Source: Thiothrix phosphatis
GTDB lineage: Bacteria > Pseudomonadota > Gammaproteobacteria > Thiotrichales > Thiotrichaceae
Assembly (NCBI RefSeq): GCF_035668035.1
Contig: NZ_JAYMYJ010000012.1
Location: 67,870-131,869 of the forward strand
Reading direction: 5' to 3'
DNA length: 64,000 nt
The notes below the pieces were generated by a model that had not been told where the DNA came from, ran no database searches, and saw only the letters and a program-made list of their open reading frames with translations. This document shows positions 14,749-23,551 of the stretch, piece by piece. Position 1 is the stretch's first letter; each line of letters starts with the position of its first letter. Made by a program: the position numbers and the translations under genes.

Positions 14749-15387
14749 TCAAGGCGCGAGATTTTTCACGACAACAAACGCGCCACGCAGGTCGCCTTCC
14801 TTAAATCCGGTCGCTTTGTCATCAGGATACAACTCGTTCAATTTGGCCGTAACCGCCGGACTGATGTCAGTCCCATGGCACTTCAAGCAAAGCGCCCCCG
14901 TGGGAATAGCTTTCATAAAACGGAATTCGTTGTCCACTACATCGGAATAAACCAGTGCCGCCGGATCTTCACCTGCCGCCTTGCGGGTCTCGAAGTCATT
15001 CAGCACCTGGGTTTCCCATTCGTTGGGCGCACCCGTTGCCGAGTTGCGGCTTTTCAGGCTGACGCGGCTGACCTGCATGCCTTTTTCGGCAGAAACGGTT
15101 TTGGCGATTTCGGGAGCCCGGGTATGGCAGATATTCAATGCCTCAACCGGACCACCCGCCATCATCGCCGTTTCCAATTCGCCCTTGAGTGTGCCGCCAA
15201 AAACATGTACAGCCGCTTTGGCTGCTTCGGTTAGCGCGGCTTTGTCCGTTGGGGGAGCTGCTGGGGTAGTTTGCGCCACGGTGGCAACAGCCTTTTGGCC
15301 TGTTTGTGGAGCTTCAGCCTGCTTGTCTTCGCCACCACAGGCGGCCAGCAAGGCTGCGAGACTAATCATCACGATATGCTTTTTCAT
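14749..15387 (-). CDS. DUF3365 (Tll0287-like) lipoprotein with CxxCH haem-c site
   Basis: 212 residues from the ATG at 15387, which has AGAAGGATTGATA in front. The lipobox is LAAC (Cys17). An Ala/Pro/Gln linker follows, then a Tll0287-like sensor fold with GGPVEALNICHTRAPEIA. ALCLKCHG (Cys167 to His171) is a c-type haem motif. The domain is found in periplasmic haem proteins and sensor input domains. It is probably an outer- or inner-membrane anchored haem lipoprotein facing the periplasm. It lies upstream of the fnr-like gene on the same strand (114 bp), hinting at a redox-related pair. Function not demonstrated. Confidence 0.85.
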   Translation of the reverse strand: MKKHIVMISLAALLAACGGEDKQAEAPQTGQKAVATVAQTTPAAPPTDKAALTEAAKAAVHVFGGTLKGELETAMMAGGPVEALNICHTRAPEIAKTVSAEKGMQVSRVSLKSRNSATGAPNEWETQVLNDFETRKAAGEDPAALVYSDVVDNEFRFMKAIPTGALCLKCHGTDISPAVTAKLNELYPDDKATGFKEGDLRGAFVVVKNLAP

Positions 15388-15699
15388 TATCAATCCTTCT
15401 TACTTTTCTAAAGTTAGCCCAGAAAACTGTCAGAAGATGATGGGGCCTGCATTGGAATATGTCAAAAAAAATCAGCCCATTGCCCCTGCCTGAAGGCTTG
15501 TGCCATCCCCGCCCGGATGGGTATTGGTGAAACCTGCTGCACATGGCTGGAAAGAACATTCATCTAGCGTTCATCAGGACGAAACAAAACAGGCATAGCA
15601 TCTGTTGTGCTGCAGCAATAAACCAATCGCTTTTCAGGTGTTCCAATACCTGAAGGCTATTGGCTTGGTTCACCCAGCTTAATAAAGAGGTCATACCTA
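15388..15699. other. 312-bp divergent intergenic region with a long imperfect palindrome
   Basis: No gene is seen. CCAAT (15623-15627), TTCAGGT (15633-15639), ACCTGAA (15648-15654) and ATTGG (15659-15663) form a 41-bp interrupted palindrome. It ends 36 bp before the start of the phosphotransacetylase operon and could be an operator. A convincing -35/-10 pair was not identified. Confidence 0.5.
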
Positions 15700-17100
15700 A
15701 TGACGCAGGAATTCATTGAAAACCGCGTTTTTGACGAGATCCAGCCAGACCAAACCGCAGAGTTGCAGCGCACCCTTACACGGGATGACATTGCCCTGTT
15801 CAGCAAGGTTTCCGGCGATCTAAACCCCACCCACGTTGACGAAGAATACGCCATCCGCAGTGGTGCCAAAGGCATCGTCGGCCATAGCCTGTGGGCGACA
15901 GGGCTGGTTTCCAGCCTGCTGGCCAATGTCCTGCCGGGGCCTGGCACCCTTTACCGTGGGCAGGAATCCCGTTTCCACCGCCCCGTGCATCTGGGCGATG
16001 TGCTGAAAGCACGTGTCAAAGTGCGCGAAAAACGGGATGGTGGTGTCGTCCTGTTTGAGTGCGAAGTCACCAATCAGTACCGGGAACTGGTCATGGACGG
16101 CATGGCGGAGGTTGTCGCCCCGACCGAGCGCATCCGTGTACAACGTACCGAAATGCCGGAAATTTCTGTCCTGCATCATGACAGCTTCAAGGCGCTGTTT
16201 GACTCGGTCGCACCACTGGAGCCGGTGCCAACGGCGGTTGTTCACCCCTGTGATCTGGTATCCCTCAAAGGTGCGATGGACGCGGCGCGGGATCAATTCA
16301 TCCAGCCGATCCTGGTCGGGCCGGAACATAAAATCCGTGCAGTAGCGGAAGCCGAAAACATCGACCTGAGCGGTGCCAGCTTTGTCAACGCCGAGCACAG
16401 CCATGCCGCTGCCAGCAAAGCGGTGGAGCTGGTGCGCGAAGGCAAAGCCGAAATCCTGATGAAAGGCAGCCTGCATACCGATGAAGTGTTGGGCGCTGTC
16501 GTCAATAAAACAACCGGCATCCGCACCGAACGGCGCATCAGCCATGTGTTCGTGATGGACGTCCCCACCTACCCCAAACTGCTGCTGATTTCGGATGTCG
16601 CCGTCAATATCGCGCCTGATCTGGAAGCCAAACGCGACATCTGCCAGAACGCCATCGATCTGGCGCGCACAGTCGGGGTGGAGCGCCCTAAAGTCGCCAT
16701 CCTTTCTGCGGTGGAAACCATCCGCCCCAAAATCCAGTCCACCCTCGACGCCGCCGCCCTGTGCAAAATGGCTGACCGTGGCCAGATCACCGGCGGGATT
16801 CTGGACGGCCCGCTGGCCATGGATAACGCCATCAGCCTGGAAGCCGCCAAAATCAAAAAGATCGATTCCGTGGTGGCAGGCAATGCTGATGTGCTGATCG
16901 CCCCCGACCTGGAAGCAGGCAATATCCTTGCCAAGCAACTGATCTTCCTGGCCAATGCCGAAGCGGCCGGGATCGTGCTGGGCGCCAGGGTGCCGATCAT
17001 CCTGACCTCACGCGCTGACAGCGTGCGCACCCGTCATGCTTCAGCAGCCATCGCCGTCTTGCACGCCCACGCCATTCGCCAAGGCCTGCATGCGGGGTAA
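15700..17100 (+). CDS. MaoC-like hydratase fused to phosphate acetyl/butyryltransferase
   Basis: 466 residues. Residues about 10-150 are a MaoC/R-hydratase hot-dog domain with SGDLNPTHVDEEYA and GIVGHSLWATGLVSSLL. From about residue 160 a PTA/PTB domain follows (VHPCDLVSLKGAMDAA, LMKGSLHTDEVLGAVV, GGILDGPLAMDNAISLEAA). The fusion could hydrate enoyl-CoA and convert the acyl-CoA to acyl-phosphate. The acetate/propionate kinase gene follows after 5 bp, completing a substrate-level ATP route. The ribosome site AGAGG lies 10 nt before the ATG. The true acyl chain length is open. Confidence 0.93.
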   Translation: MTQEFIENRVFDEIQPDQTAELQRTLTRDDIALFSKVSGDLNPTHVDEEYAIRSGAKGIVGHSLWATGLVSSLLANVLPGPGTLYRGQESRFHRPVHLGDVLKARVKVREKRDGGVVLFECEVTNQYRELVMDGMAEVVAPTERIRVQRTEMPEISVLHHDSFKALFDSVAPLEPVPTAVVHPCDLVSLKGAMDAARDQFIQPILVGPEHKIRAVAEAENIDLSGASFVNAEHSHAAASKAVELVREGKAEILMKGSLHTDEVLGAVVNKTTGIRTERRISHVFVMDVPTYPKLLLISDVAVNIAPDLEAKRDICQNAIDLARTVGVERPKVAILSAVETIRPKIQSTLDAAALCKMADRGQITGGILDGPLAMDNAISLEAAKIKKIDSVVAGNADVLIAPDLEAGNILAKQLIFLANAEAAGIVLGARVPIILTSRADSVRTRHASAAIAVLHAHAIRQGLHAG

Positions 17101-17105
17101 CTGTG

Positions 17106-18320
17106 ATGAACAAACTGATTCTCACCCTGAATGCCGGTTCGTCCAGCATCAAATTCGCTGTCTATGAAACCCTGGAAGGCGAACTGGAGCTGATGGCCAA
17201 AGGCCAGGTCGAAGGCATCGGCACACGGCCGCATTTCATCGCCAAGTCCCCCGACGGCAAGGTTTTATCCGAAAGTTACTGGGAAGCGGTCGCCCACGGT
17301 CAGGGTCACGCGCGCGCTTTCGACCAAATCTGGAGCTGGTTGGAAGACGCCGCCAGTGGCCGGGAGATCCTCGCGGTCGGCCACCGGGTCGCGCATGGCG
17401 GCGAAACCTACGCACAGCCGGTGCTGATCGACACCGGCGTGATGGGCGAGCTGACCCGACTCATCCCGCTGGTGCCACTGCATCAGCCCAACAATCTGGC
17501 GGCCATCCGTGCGGTGGCCATACAGCACCCAGGCCTGCCGCAGGTAGCCTGCTTCGATACTGCCTTCCACCAAGGGCGCGAAGCCGTGACCGAATGCTTC
17601 GCCCTGCCTTACCCGTTGTTTGAGCGGGGCGTGCGCCGCTACGGTTTTCACGGGCTGTCTTATGAATACATTATCGAACGGCTGCGGGAAATCGCCCCAG
17701 CCACTGCCAAAGGGCGCGTCGTCGTGGCGCATCTGGGCAGCGGTTGCAGCATGACCGCCATTCGCAACGGTAAAAGCATCGACACCACCATGAGCTTTTC
17801 CGCGCTGGATGGCGTGCCGATGGGCACCCGTTGCGGTGTGCTGGACCCCGGAGTGCTGCTGTTCCTGATGCGGGAAGACAAGATGGGTCTGGAGGAACTG
17901 GAGGCTCTGCTCTACAAACAATCCGGCCTGCTGGGGTTGTCCGGCGTCAGCAACGACCTGCGCGCCTTGCATACCAGTGAAGACCCACGCGCCGCCGCCG
18001 CCATCGATTACTTCGTATACCGCGTCAGCCAGATTCTGGGTTCACTGACCGCCTCGCTGGGCGGTCTGGATGCACTGGTGTTCACGGCCGGTGTCGGTGA
18101 AAACGATGCCGAAGTCCGCCGCCGCGTCTGTCTGGATGCAGGCTGGCTGGGTGTCAGCCTGGATGAAGCCGCCAACCAAACAGGCCGCCCGCGCATTTCC
18201 CATGAAGGCGCCGGCCCTTCCGTCTGGGTCATTCCCACCGATGAAGAAAAGATGATTGCCAGGCATACCCTGCGCGTTCTGGCGACCCAAACCGGCCACC
18301 CAAACCAGCAGACTGCCTGA
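17106..18320 (+). CDS. ackA: Acetate/propionate kinase
   Basis: 404 residues from the ATG at 17106; a GTG three bases earlier is possible. LTLNAGSSSIKFAVY is the N-terminal ASKHA signature. VGHRVAHGGETY, RYGFHGLSYEYI and VVAHLGSGCSMTAI follow, then the GVPMGTRCG and FTAGVGEN motifs. It makes ATP from acetyl- or propionyl-phosphate in the cytoplasm, using the product of the upstream Pta domain. It sits 5 bp after that gene and 17 bp before the DUF3141 gene, clearly in one operon. Length and motifs are normal. Confidence 0.96.
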   Translation: MNKLILTLNAGSSSIKFAVYETLEGELELMAKGQVEGIGTRPHFIAKSPDGKVLSESYWEAVAHGQGHARAFDQIWSWLEDAASGREILAVGHRVAHGGETYAQPVLIDTGVMGELTRLIPLVPLHQPNNLAAIRAVAIQHPGLPQVACFDTAFHQGREAVTECFALPYPLFERGVRRYGFHGLSYEYIIERLREIAPATAKGRVVVAHLGSGCSMTAIRNGKSIDTTMSFSALDGVPMGTRCGVLDPGVLLFLMREDKMGLEELEALLYKQSGLLGLSGVSNDLRALHTSEDPRAAAAIDYFVYRVSQILGSLTASLGGLDALVFTAGVGENDAEVRRRVCLDAGWLGVSLDEAANQTGRPRISHEGAGPSVWVIPTDEEKMIARHTLRVLATQTGHPNQQTA

Positions 18321-18337
18321 CTCCAAGGAGAAAAATC

Positions 18338-20677
18338 ATGTGGAATATGTTCAAGGATGCCGAACCCCAGCAGTCCGCTGCGGAAGGCAAAGCCTCATTC
18401 AATGCCTATCAGAATTACGCCAAGGATTTGGAAACCATTTTCAAGGCGCATACAAGCCGCGCCCAGGAAACCCTCCAGCAGAACTGGCAACATAACCTGA
18501 CAGCCTGGAACAAGCTGGCGACCGCCATGCTGAATCCTGCGCTGGCCCAGCAGTGGAGCGATTATTCGGTCGATGCTTCCCAACGCGCCGTACTGTTTGC
18601 GGACGCCTTGCGCCAGCGGGGCAACGCCTTTGTCGAGCACGAGGAAGGCTCCAACAAAACTGTCCTGAGCTGGGATTATGAAATGGTGGTTGACGGCAGC
18701 CAGTTGCAACGCCCGGTCAATTATTCGCTGGTGCGCATTGTGCCGCCCGAAGGCGTCAACGTGCGGCAGAACGGCCGACCTTACATCATCATCGACCCAC
18801 GCGCCGGGCACGGTTCCGGCATCGGCGGCTTCAAGCATGAAAGCGAGGTCGGAGCCGCCATCCACCAGGGTCATCCCACCTATTTCGTGACCTTCACCCG
18901 CTTGCCTGCGGAAGGCCAAACCCTGGCTGACGTTTGTGCGGCGGAGGCGTATTTCGTGCGCGAAGTGCGCCGCCAGCACCCGGACTCGCCCAAACCCATC
19001 ATTATCGGCAACTGCCAGGGCGGCTGGGCAGCCATGCTGCTGGCCGCCACCAACCCCGACATCACTGGGCCGGTGGTCGCCAATGGCGCGCCGCTGTCCT
19101 ACTGGGCCGGGCAGAAAGGCAACAACCCGATGCGTTATCTTGGCGGCCTGGTCGGTGGAGCCACTTCAGTACACTTGCTCAGTGACCTGGGTAATGGCTT
19201 GTTCGACGGTTCCAATCTGGTGTTCAACTTCGAACGCTTAAGCCCAAGCAACACTTGGTGGCGCAAATACTACGACCTGTGGGACAAGGTCGACAGCGAA
19301 GCGCCGCGTTTCGTCGGTTTCGAGCGTTGGTGGGGCAGCTTCTACTACATGAGCAAGGATGAAATCACCTGGATCGTGGAAAACCTGTTCGTCGGCAACC
19401 GGCTGGCGCGCGGCAAAGCCAGCCTGGATGAACGCACCCATGTGGATTTGCGCAACATCAATTCGCCGATCATTATCTTTGCCTCCCACGGCGACAATAT
19501 CACCCCGCCGCAACAGGCGCTGGGCTGGATTCAGGACACCTACAAGGATGCCGAGGAAATCAAGACCCGTGGCCAACGGATTCTCTACACCCTGCATGAG
19601 AACGTGGGGCATTTGGGAATTTTCGTGTCCTCTTCCATCGCCAAAAAGCAGCACAATGAAATCGTCTCCACCCTGAAAGCCATTGAAGCGCTGGCACCGG
19701 GGCTTTATGAAATGGTGATCACGGATCAGGTCGGTGAAGGGGTGAGCAAGCAGTTTACCGTCGCCTTCCAGGAACGCACCATTCCAGAAGTGATGGCCGA
19801 ATGCGGCGGTGATGATTCCGATCGTCCGTTCGCCACCGTCGCCCGTTTCTCTGAACTCGGTACGGAAATGTACGATCTGGCGGTGAAACCCGTAGTCAAC
19901 AGCATCAGTAATCAACACAGCGCCCAAGCCCTGGCGCAAATGAGCCCAATGCGCGTGCAACGTCTGGCGCAGAGCGACCGTAATCCACTGATGCAATCCC
20001 TGCCTGCCATGGCGGAAAAGGTAAAGGCGGAACGTCGCCCCGCCGATGACGGCAACCCGTTCCGGCGCATGGAGCAACTGGGTGCCGATGTGGTGACCCA
20101 GTGGTGGGATGGCATGCGCGACATGCAGAACTACGCGATCGAAATGAATTTCCACCTGCTCTGGGGCGCACCGCCGGTGGAGGCGCTGGGTGAACGGATG
20201 TCCCGCCGCGTCAGCGATGCGCCGCAAGAGGATTTGCGGGCGCTTACCCAAGTGCAGGATGCGCTGGACCGCATCGGGGAAGGTGGTTTTGCCGCCGGTG
20301 TGATCCGCATGCTGATCTTCCTGGCGCATTCCCGCAAGGAAGTCCGCCGTTCGCGTCTGGAACGTTCCAACCAAATGCTGGAGGCGATCGAGCCCTTCGC
20401 CAGTATGAAACCCAAACAACGCACCCGCCTGATTTACCGCGAATCCCTGATTGTCGGTTTTGAGCCGGAAGAAGCCATGCAAGCGCTGCCGAAACTGATC
20501 CAGACAGCGGATGAGCGCCAGCGGGCGCTGGCCATCTGTTGGGATATTGCCGGCCCTGAAGAAGAAATGAGCCAAGAAACACATGATATGATGAACAAAC
20601 TGACCGCCCTGCTGGGAAGCGGCGAGGCAAAACCGAAGGAGAAAAAGGAGCAACGCAAAGTTGTCGAACAGTATTAA
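18338..20677 (+). CDS. DUF3141 alpha/beta-hydrolase with PhaC-like Cys nucleophile
   Basis: 779 residues. An N-terminal helical part (about 1-100, NLTAWNKLATAMLNP, DASQRAVLF) resembles the lead-in of PHA synthases. The hydrolase core has a lipase-like box IIGNCQGGWAA with Cys226, Asp386 in ASHGDNITPP and His425 in ENVGHLGIF: a Cys-Asp-His triad as in PhaC. The C-terminal 300 residues are helical and unique to the family. It is commonly found beside pta-ack, as here. It may handle hydroxyalkanoate oligomers or acyl-CoA, but this is not established. An AAGGAG ribosome site precedes the ATG. It overlaps the next gene by 17 bp. Confidence 0.88.
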   Translation: MWNMFKDAEPQQSAAEGKASFNAYQNYAKDLETIFKAHTSRAQETLQQNWQHNLTAWNKLATAMLNPALAQQWSDYSVDASQRAVLFADALRQRGNAFVEHEEGSNKTVLSWDYEMVVDGSQLQRPVNYSLVRIVPPEGVNVRQNGRPYIIIDPRAGHGSGIGGFKHESEVGAAIHQGHPTYFVTFTRLPAEGQTLADVCAAEAYFVREVRRQHPDSPKPIIIGNCQGGWAAMLLAATNPDITGPVVANGAPLSYWAGQKGNNPMRYLGGLVGGATSVHLLSDLGNGLFDGSNLVFNFERLSPSNTWWRKYYDLWDKVDSEAPRFVGFERWWGSFYYMSKDEITWIVENLFVGNRLARGKASLDERTHVDLRNINSPIIIFASHGDNITPPQQALGWIQDTYKDAEEIKTRGQRILYTLHENVGHLGIFVSSSIAKKQHNEIVSTLKAIEALAPGLYEMVITDQVGEGVSKQFTVAFQERTIPEVMAECGGDDSDRPFATVARFSELGTEMYDLAVKPVVNSISNQHSAQALAQMSPMRVQRLAQSDRNPLMQSLPAMAEKVKAERRPADDGNPFRRMEQLGADVVTQWWDGMRDMQNYAIEMNFHLLWGAPPVEALGERMSRRVSDAPQEDLRALTQVQDALDRIGEGGFAAGVIRMLIFLAHSRKEVRRSRLERSNQMLEAIEPFASMKPKQRTRLIYRESLIVGFEPEEAMQALPKLIQTADERQRALAICWDIAGPEEEMSQETHDMMNKLTALLGSGEAKPKEKKEQRKVVEQY

Positions 20678-21614
20678 TCACGAGCCGATGCCGCCTGCTC
20701 TGGTTAAGTGGCTGGATGCGCTTAACCAGGGCAAAAAAGTACGGACGCATTACCACCGCACGCCAACCAATGTCCGCGAGGGGTTGGATGTTTTGACCCG
20801 GCAGCATGTCACGGCGGTGCCAGAGATGCCGCTGGTGCTGGACGATCTGGTTCCGGGTGCGGCGTATCTGGTTCCGGTGCGCATCTATCACCCGCAGCCG
20901 ACAGAAGCCCTGCCGGTTGCGGTGTTTGTGCACGGTGGTGGCCATGTTGCAGGCAGCGCCAGCCTGTATGACCCGATCGCCCGCAAACTGGCCCTGGCGA
21001 TGCGGCATGTGTTGGTTTCAGTTGACTACCGGCTGGCACCGGAATGCCCCTACCCGGCTGCACTGCTGGATGTGATGGCAACCGTCAAAGGTGTGTATCC
21101 TTTGCTGGATACGCATGGGCTACGCCACCTGCCGCGCCTGACTCTGGCAGGGGACAGCGGCGGCGGCGCTTTGAGCGCCACTGTTGCACACCTCTGCCAA
21201 TTTGAGCCTAGCGTCAGCATTGAACGTCAGTTGCTGATTTATCCCAGCCTGGACTACACCCTTTCGTCACCATCAATAACCAGCAATGGGGATGGGTATC
21301 TGCTGGAACGGGAGCGCATCCTGTGGCTGTTTGACTGCTATCTGCAACAAGCCGAAAACCGCTACGCCATTTCCCCTCTGTTCATGCCCATTACGCCGCA
21401 GTACCCCAAAACGCTAATTGTCACCGCAGGCTATTGCCCGCTGCATGATGAGGGTATTGCTTACGCAGAGCGGCTGACTGCCGGGGGGATTGTCTGTGAA
21501 CATCAAGACTTTGCAGGCATGATCCATACCTTTTTGAACCTTGAGGATTTGGTTCCGCAGGAATGCGCACGGCTTTACCAGCAAGTGCGTGATTTTTGCA
21601 GTCAAGCAGCCTGA
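20661..21614 (+). CDS. HSL-family alpha/beta-hydrolase (esterase)
   Basis: 317 residues if translation starts at the TTG at 20661, which has AAGGAG 10 nt upstream; an ATG at 20688 is the alternative. The oxyanion motif FVHGGGHVAG, nucleophile box AGDSGGGALSA, an Asp in CPLHDEG and a His in MIHTFLNL identify a hormone-sensitive-lipase type carboxylesterase. There is no signal peptide, so it acts in the cytoplasm. It is the last gene of the pta-ack-DUF3141 operon, suggesting hydrolysis of an acyl or hydroxyacyl ester. The substrate is unknown. A terminator follows immediately. Confidence 0.88.
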   Translation: MSNSINHEPMPPALVKWLDALNQGKKVRTHYHRTPTNVREGLDVLTRQHVTAVPEMPLVLDDLVPGAAYLVPVRIYHPQPTEALPVAVFVHGGGHVAGSASLYDPIARKLALAMRHVLVSVDYRLAPECPYPAALLDVMATVKGVYPLLDTHGLRHLPRLTLAGDSGGGALSATVAHLCQFEPSVSIERQLLIYPSLDYTLSSPSITSNGDGYLLERERILWLFDCYLQQAENRYAISPLFMPITPQYPKTLIVTAGYCPLHDEGIAYAERLTAGGIVCEHQDFAGMIHTFLNLEDLVPQECARLYQQVRDFCSQAA

Positions 21615-21619
21615 CCTGT

Positions 21620-21653
21620 CAAGGCGGACAGCCCTGTGCCGCCGCCTTGTTTT
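21620..21653 (+). terminator. Intrinsic terminator of the pta-ack operon
   Basis: CAAGGCGG (21620-21627) pairs with CCGCCTTG (21642-21649), with ACAG/CTGT inside the loop and TTTT behind. It begins 5 bp after the esterase stop. Confidence 0.85.
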
Positions 21654-21689
21654 CTGTGCGTCCTATGAAAATCGATCAGCAATAAACGC

Positions 21690-22493
21690 TTACTTTACCG
21701 TCACTTTGAAGGCAAACTTGCCCTTCCATGGGTCGGCTTTTTTGCATTCCATCACCTGAATCTTGTAGTCGCCTGCCATTGTGGGGGTGACGGTCGCTTT
21801 GCCATGGCAGGAGGCGTCCAGATCATTGGCATCCCCGCCCTGAGGATCAGTGACGTAGATGGAAATCTGCCCATTGCTGTATTTATTGAGCTGCTCCACG
21901 GTCATGGTTTGGCCTTTGCCCACTTCGATCAGGTAGGTCTGTTCGCCATCAAAATCCGCCAGCTTGCCGGTCACCACCGCAGTGGACGCCCCCTTGTCGA
22001 ACTTGATGCGGGAAGGTTGGCCTGCGTCCTTTTGGGCTGCATCTTTTTGACCTGTATCTTGTTGGGCCGCATCTTTTTGGTCTACATCTTTCTGGCTTTC
22101 ATCCTTGCCCTCTTTTTTATCCGCTTTGTCCGTGGCGCAGATTTTGGCCCGCTTGCCAACCCAACAAGCGCCATCCTGTTTGAAGTCCTCACCCAATGGC
22201 GCTTGAGCGTGGGAACTTTTCGGGCTTTCGTTCCAGGAAGCGCTCGCCACCCCCTTCTCCAGCATATTTAGGTAGACAAAATACTTGTCGCCAAACAGGC
22301 GGAAAGAACCATCCTGGTCAGCATCGTACATACAGGTTCCCTTGAGATAAGTCTTACCTTTGACTTGCAGCAGGCAATCAACCTCGCGGCCTTCTGCATC
22401 CTTGCGCCAATCTTGCGCATAGGCGTTTGTCGCCTGCCCCGGCAACGTTGCCGCCAGCATTATCGCCGCCATCAAAGTTTTCAGTGTTTTCAT
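21690..22493 (-). CDS. Exported protein with PliG-like C-terminal domain
   Basis: 267 residues from the ATG at 22493 (GGGAG upstream). A signal peptide (cleavage near NAYA) is followed by a Cys-containing module with CLLQVKGKTYLKGTC and DGACWVGKRAKICA (about residues 35-120). Next is a charged hinge of QKDAAQ-like repeats. The last 105 residues (IKFDKGASTAVVTGKL, YLIEVGKGQTMTV, AGDYKIQVME) follow the pattern of the PliG lysozyme inhibitor and related PPC beta-sandwiches. It is probably periplasmic or surface located. An inhibitory role is inference from that resemblance. The SH3b gene lies upstream on the same strand, 88 bp away. Confidence 0.75.
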   Translation of the reverse strand: MKTLKTLMAAIMLAATLPGQATNAYAQDWRKDAEGREVDCLLQVKGKTYLKGTCMYDADQDGSFRLFGDKYFVYLNMLEKGVASASWNESPKSSHAQAPLGEDFKQDGACWVGKRAKICATDKADKKEGKDESQKDVDQKDAAQQDTGQKDAAQKDAGQPSRIKFDKGASTAVVTGKLADFDGEQTYLIEVGKGQTMTVEQLNKYSNGQISIYVTDPQGGDANDLDASCHGKATVTPTMAGDYKIQVMECKKADPWKGKFAFKVTVK

Positions 22494-22581
22494 CAATATC
22501 GACTCCCTTTGTTCTTGGTTAATAGATCTTAATTAGTAGACTGTTGAGTCGCTGCCGCGTTCACTGCCCGTAAGCCGCTGG

Positions 22582-23226
22582 TTAATCACCGGCAACCAGC
22601 ACAGTCATTTGCCAGCGCCCATCGACTTTGGCAAAAAACGCGCGGTAGTCAACCGGACTACGCGTATAGTTGCGGGAAACATAACCTTTCTTGCCATTGG
22701 GCAGTTTGATGGCCACCCATTGCGCATCGCCATTGCCCGGGCCAGCCAGCGGAACCACTTCATAGCTGAGGGTTTGCAAGACCTCGCTCGTCTGCTTGGG
22801 GGCTTTGCGCACATTGACCTTGTCGCCAATGATGGCCACATTTTCAAACCCATCCAGGTTAGGCCAATGGGAAGAAATGTAAGGTGCCTGGAAACTGTGG
22901 TCTTTCTGGAAACCACCCCCCAACGCCAGCACTGTCCCAAGCGTTTCCCACACAGGGCTGTTGGGCTGGTCAATTTTCCAGAGCTTTTTAAAATTGTCGA
23001 TGCCATTGTCATCGCCAAAGGTGTTCTGGATGTTTTTGTTGACGGCCGCCAATAATGCAGCTTTGTCACGCTTGGCGATGGCGGTTTGCAGCTGGGCGCG
23101 GAAGGTGAAAAAATCTGGCTGCTTGGTGGCTTCATCCACCGGCATAAGCGGCGCAGCCTCAGTCATGGCAGAAAAAGTCAGTGCCACGCCCAAACAGCTT
23201 GCAACCAATAACGTGCGGATCAGCAT
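22582..23226 (-). CDS. Exported SH3b-domain protein
   Basis: 214 residues from the ATG at 23226, chosen because GGGGG precedes it and a clean signal peptide (MLIRTLLVASCLG ... MTEA) begins there. The central part is helical and Lys-rich (LQTAIAKRDKAALLAAVN). The C-terminus holds an SH3b motif set: VNVRKAPKQTSEVLQTL, WVAIKLPNGKKGYVSRNY. SH3b domains of this kind bind cell-wall peptides. It is likely a periplasmic protein. Together with the downstream exported protein it may act on the envelope. The precise role is unknown. Confidence 0.82.
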   Translation of the reverse strand: MLIRTLLVASCLGVALTFSAMTEAAPLMPVDEATKQPDFFTFRAQLQTAIAKRDKAALLAAVNKNIQNTFGDDNGIDNFKKLWKIDQPNSPVWETLGTVLALGGGFQKDHSFQAPYISSHWPNLDGFENVAIIGDKVNVRKAPKQTSEVLQTLSYEVVPLAGPGNGDAQWVAIKLPNGKKGYVSRNYTRSPVDYRAFFAKVDGRWQMTVLVAGD

Positions 23227-23497
23227 ACTAAACCCCCTGATCTGGCTCATTTCACAAAAGAACAGCTTATCGCACCAGTGCAGTGCATTGAACATCTTGA
23301 GAACGTTTGCTTGGCACAGACATACCCTTTCCCATAGCCCCAGAAAAATTATTTTAAAAATAATAAATTAACAAGTAGGAGGCATACGCCATCCCTGTCC
23401 ATAGCCACGTTGGATAGGCTACAATTTTCGTCGATCTTTGGCAATGAAAATTCAACGGCTGCACATGCCATTTCTCATGGACAAAACCAACGGACAA
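23227..23497. other. AT-rich intergenic region upstream of the SH3b gene
   Basis: No gene is seen. The minus strand contains TTGTTA, 17 bp, TAATTT (near 23350-23380) as a weak promoter for the SH3b gene, overlapping the palindrome ATTATTTTAAAAATAAT. The rest carries nothing I can name. Confidence 0.35.
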
Positions 23498-23524
23498 GAA
23501 AAAACCCCGGCACGCGGGGCTTTT
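23498..23524 (-). terminator. Intrinsic terminator after acnB
   Basis: CCCCG (23505-23509) and CGGGG (23515-23519) form a GC-rich stem flanked by A and T runs. On the minus strand it ends in GGGGTTTTTT, 28 bp downstream of the acnB stop, so it ends the TCA operon. Confidence 0.9.
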
Positions 23525-23551
23525 CCATTCACAGGAAGAAGGGTTGACTAA

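Noticed and set aside
14732..14950. Plus-strand ORF with a perfect-looking ribosome site AAGGAGAGGGT before ATG
   Set aside because: The ribosome site is the inverted copy of the fnr-like one, and the ORF is antisense to the DUF3365 gene without any recognisable protein features. The repeat itself is reported as a regulatory candidate.
19238..20653. 471-codon minus-strand open frame
   Set aside because: Antisense to the DUF3141 gene inside a tight operon; no motif.
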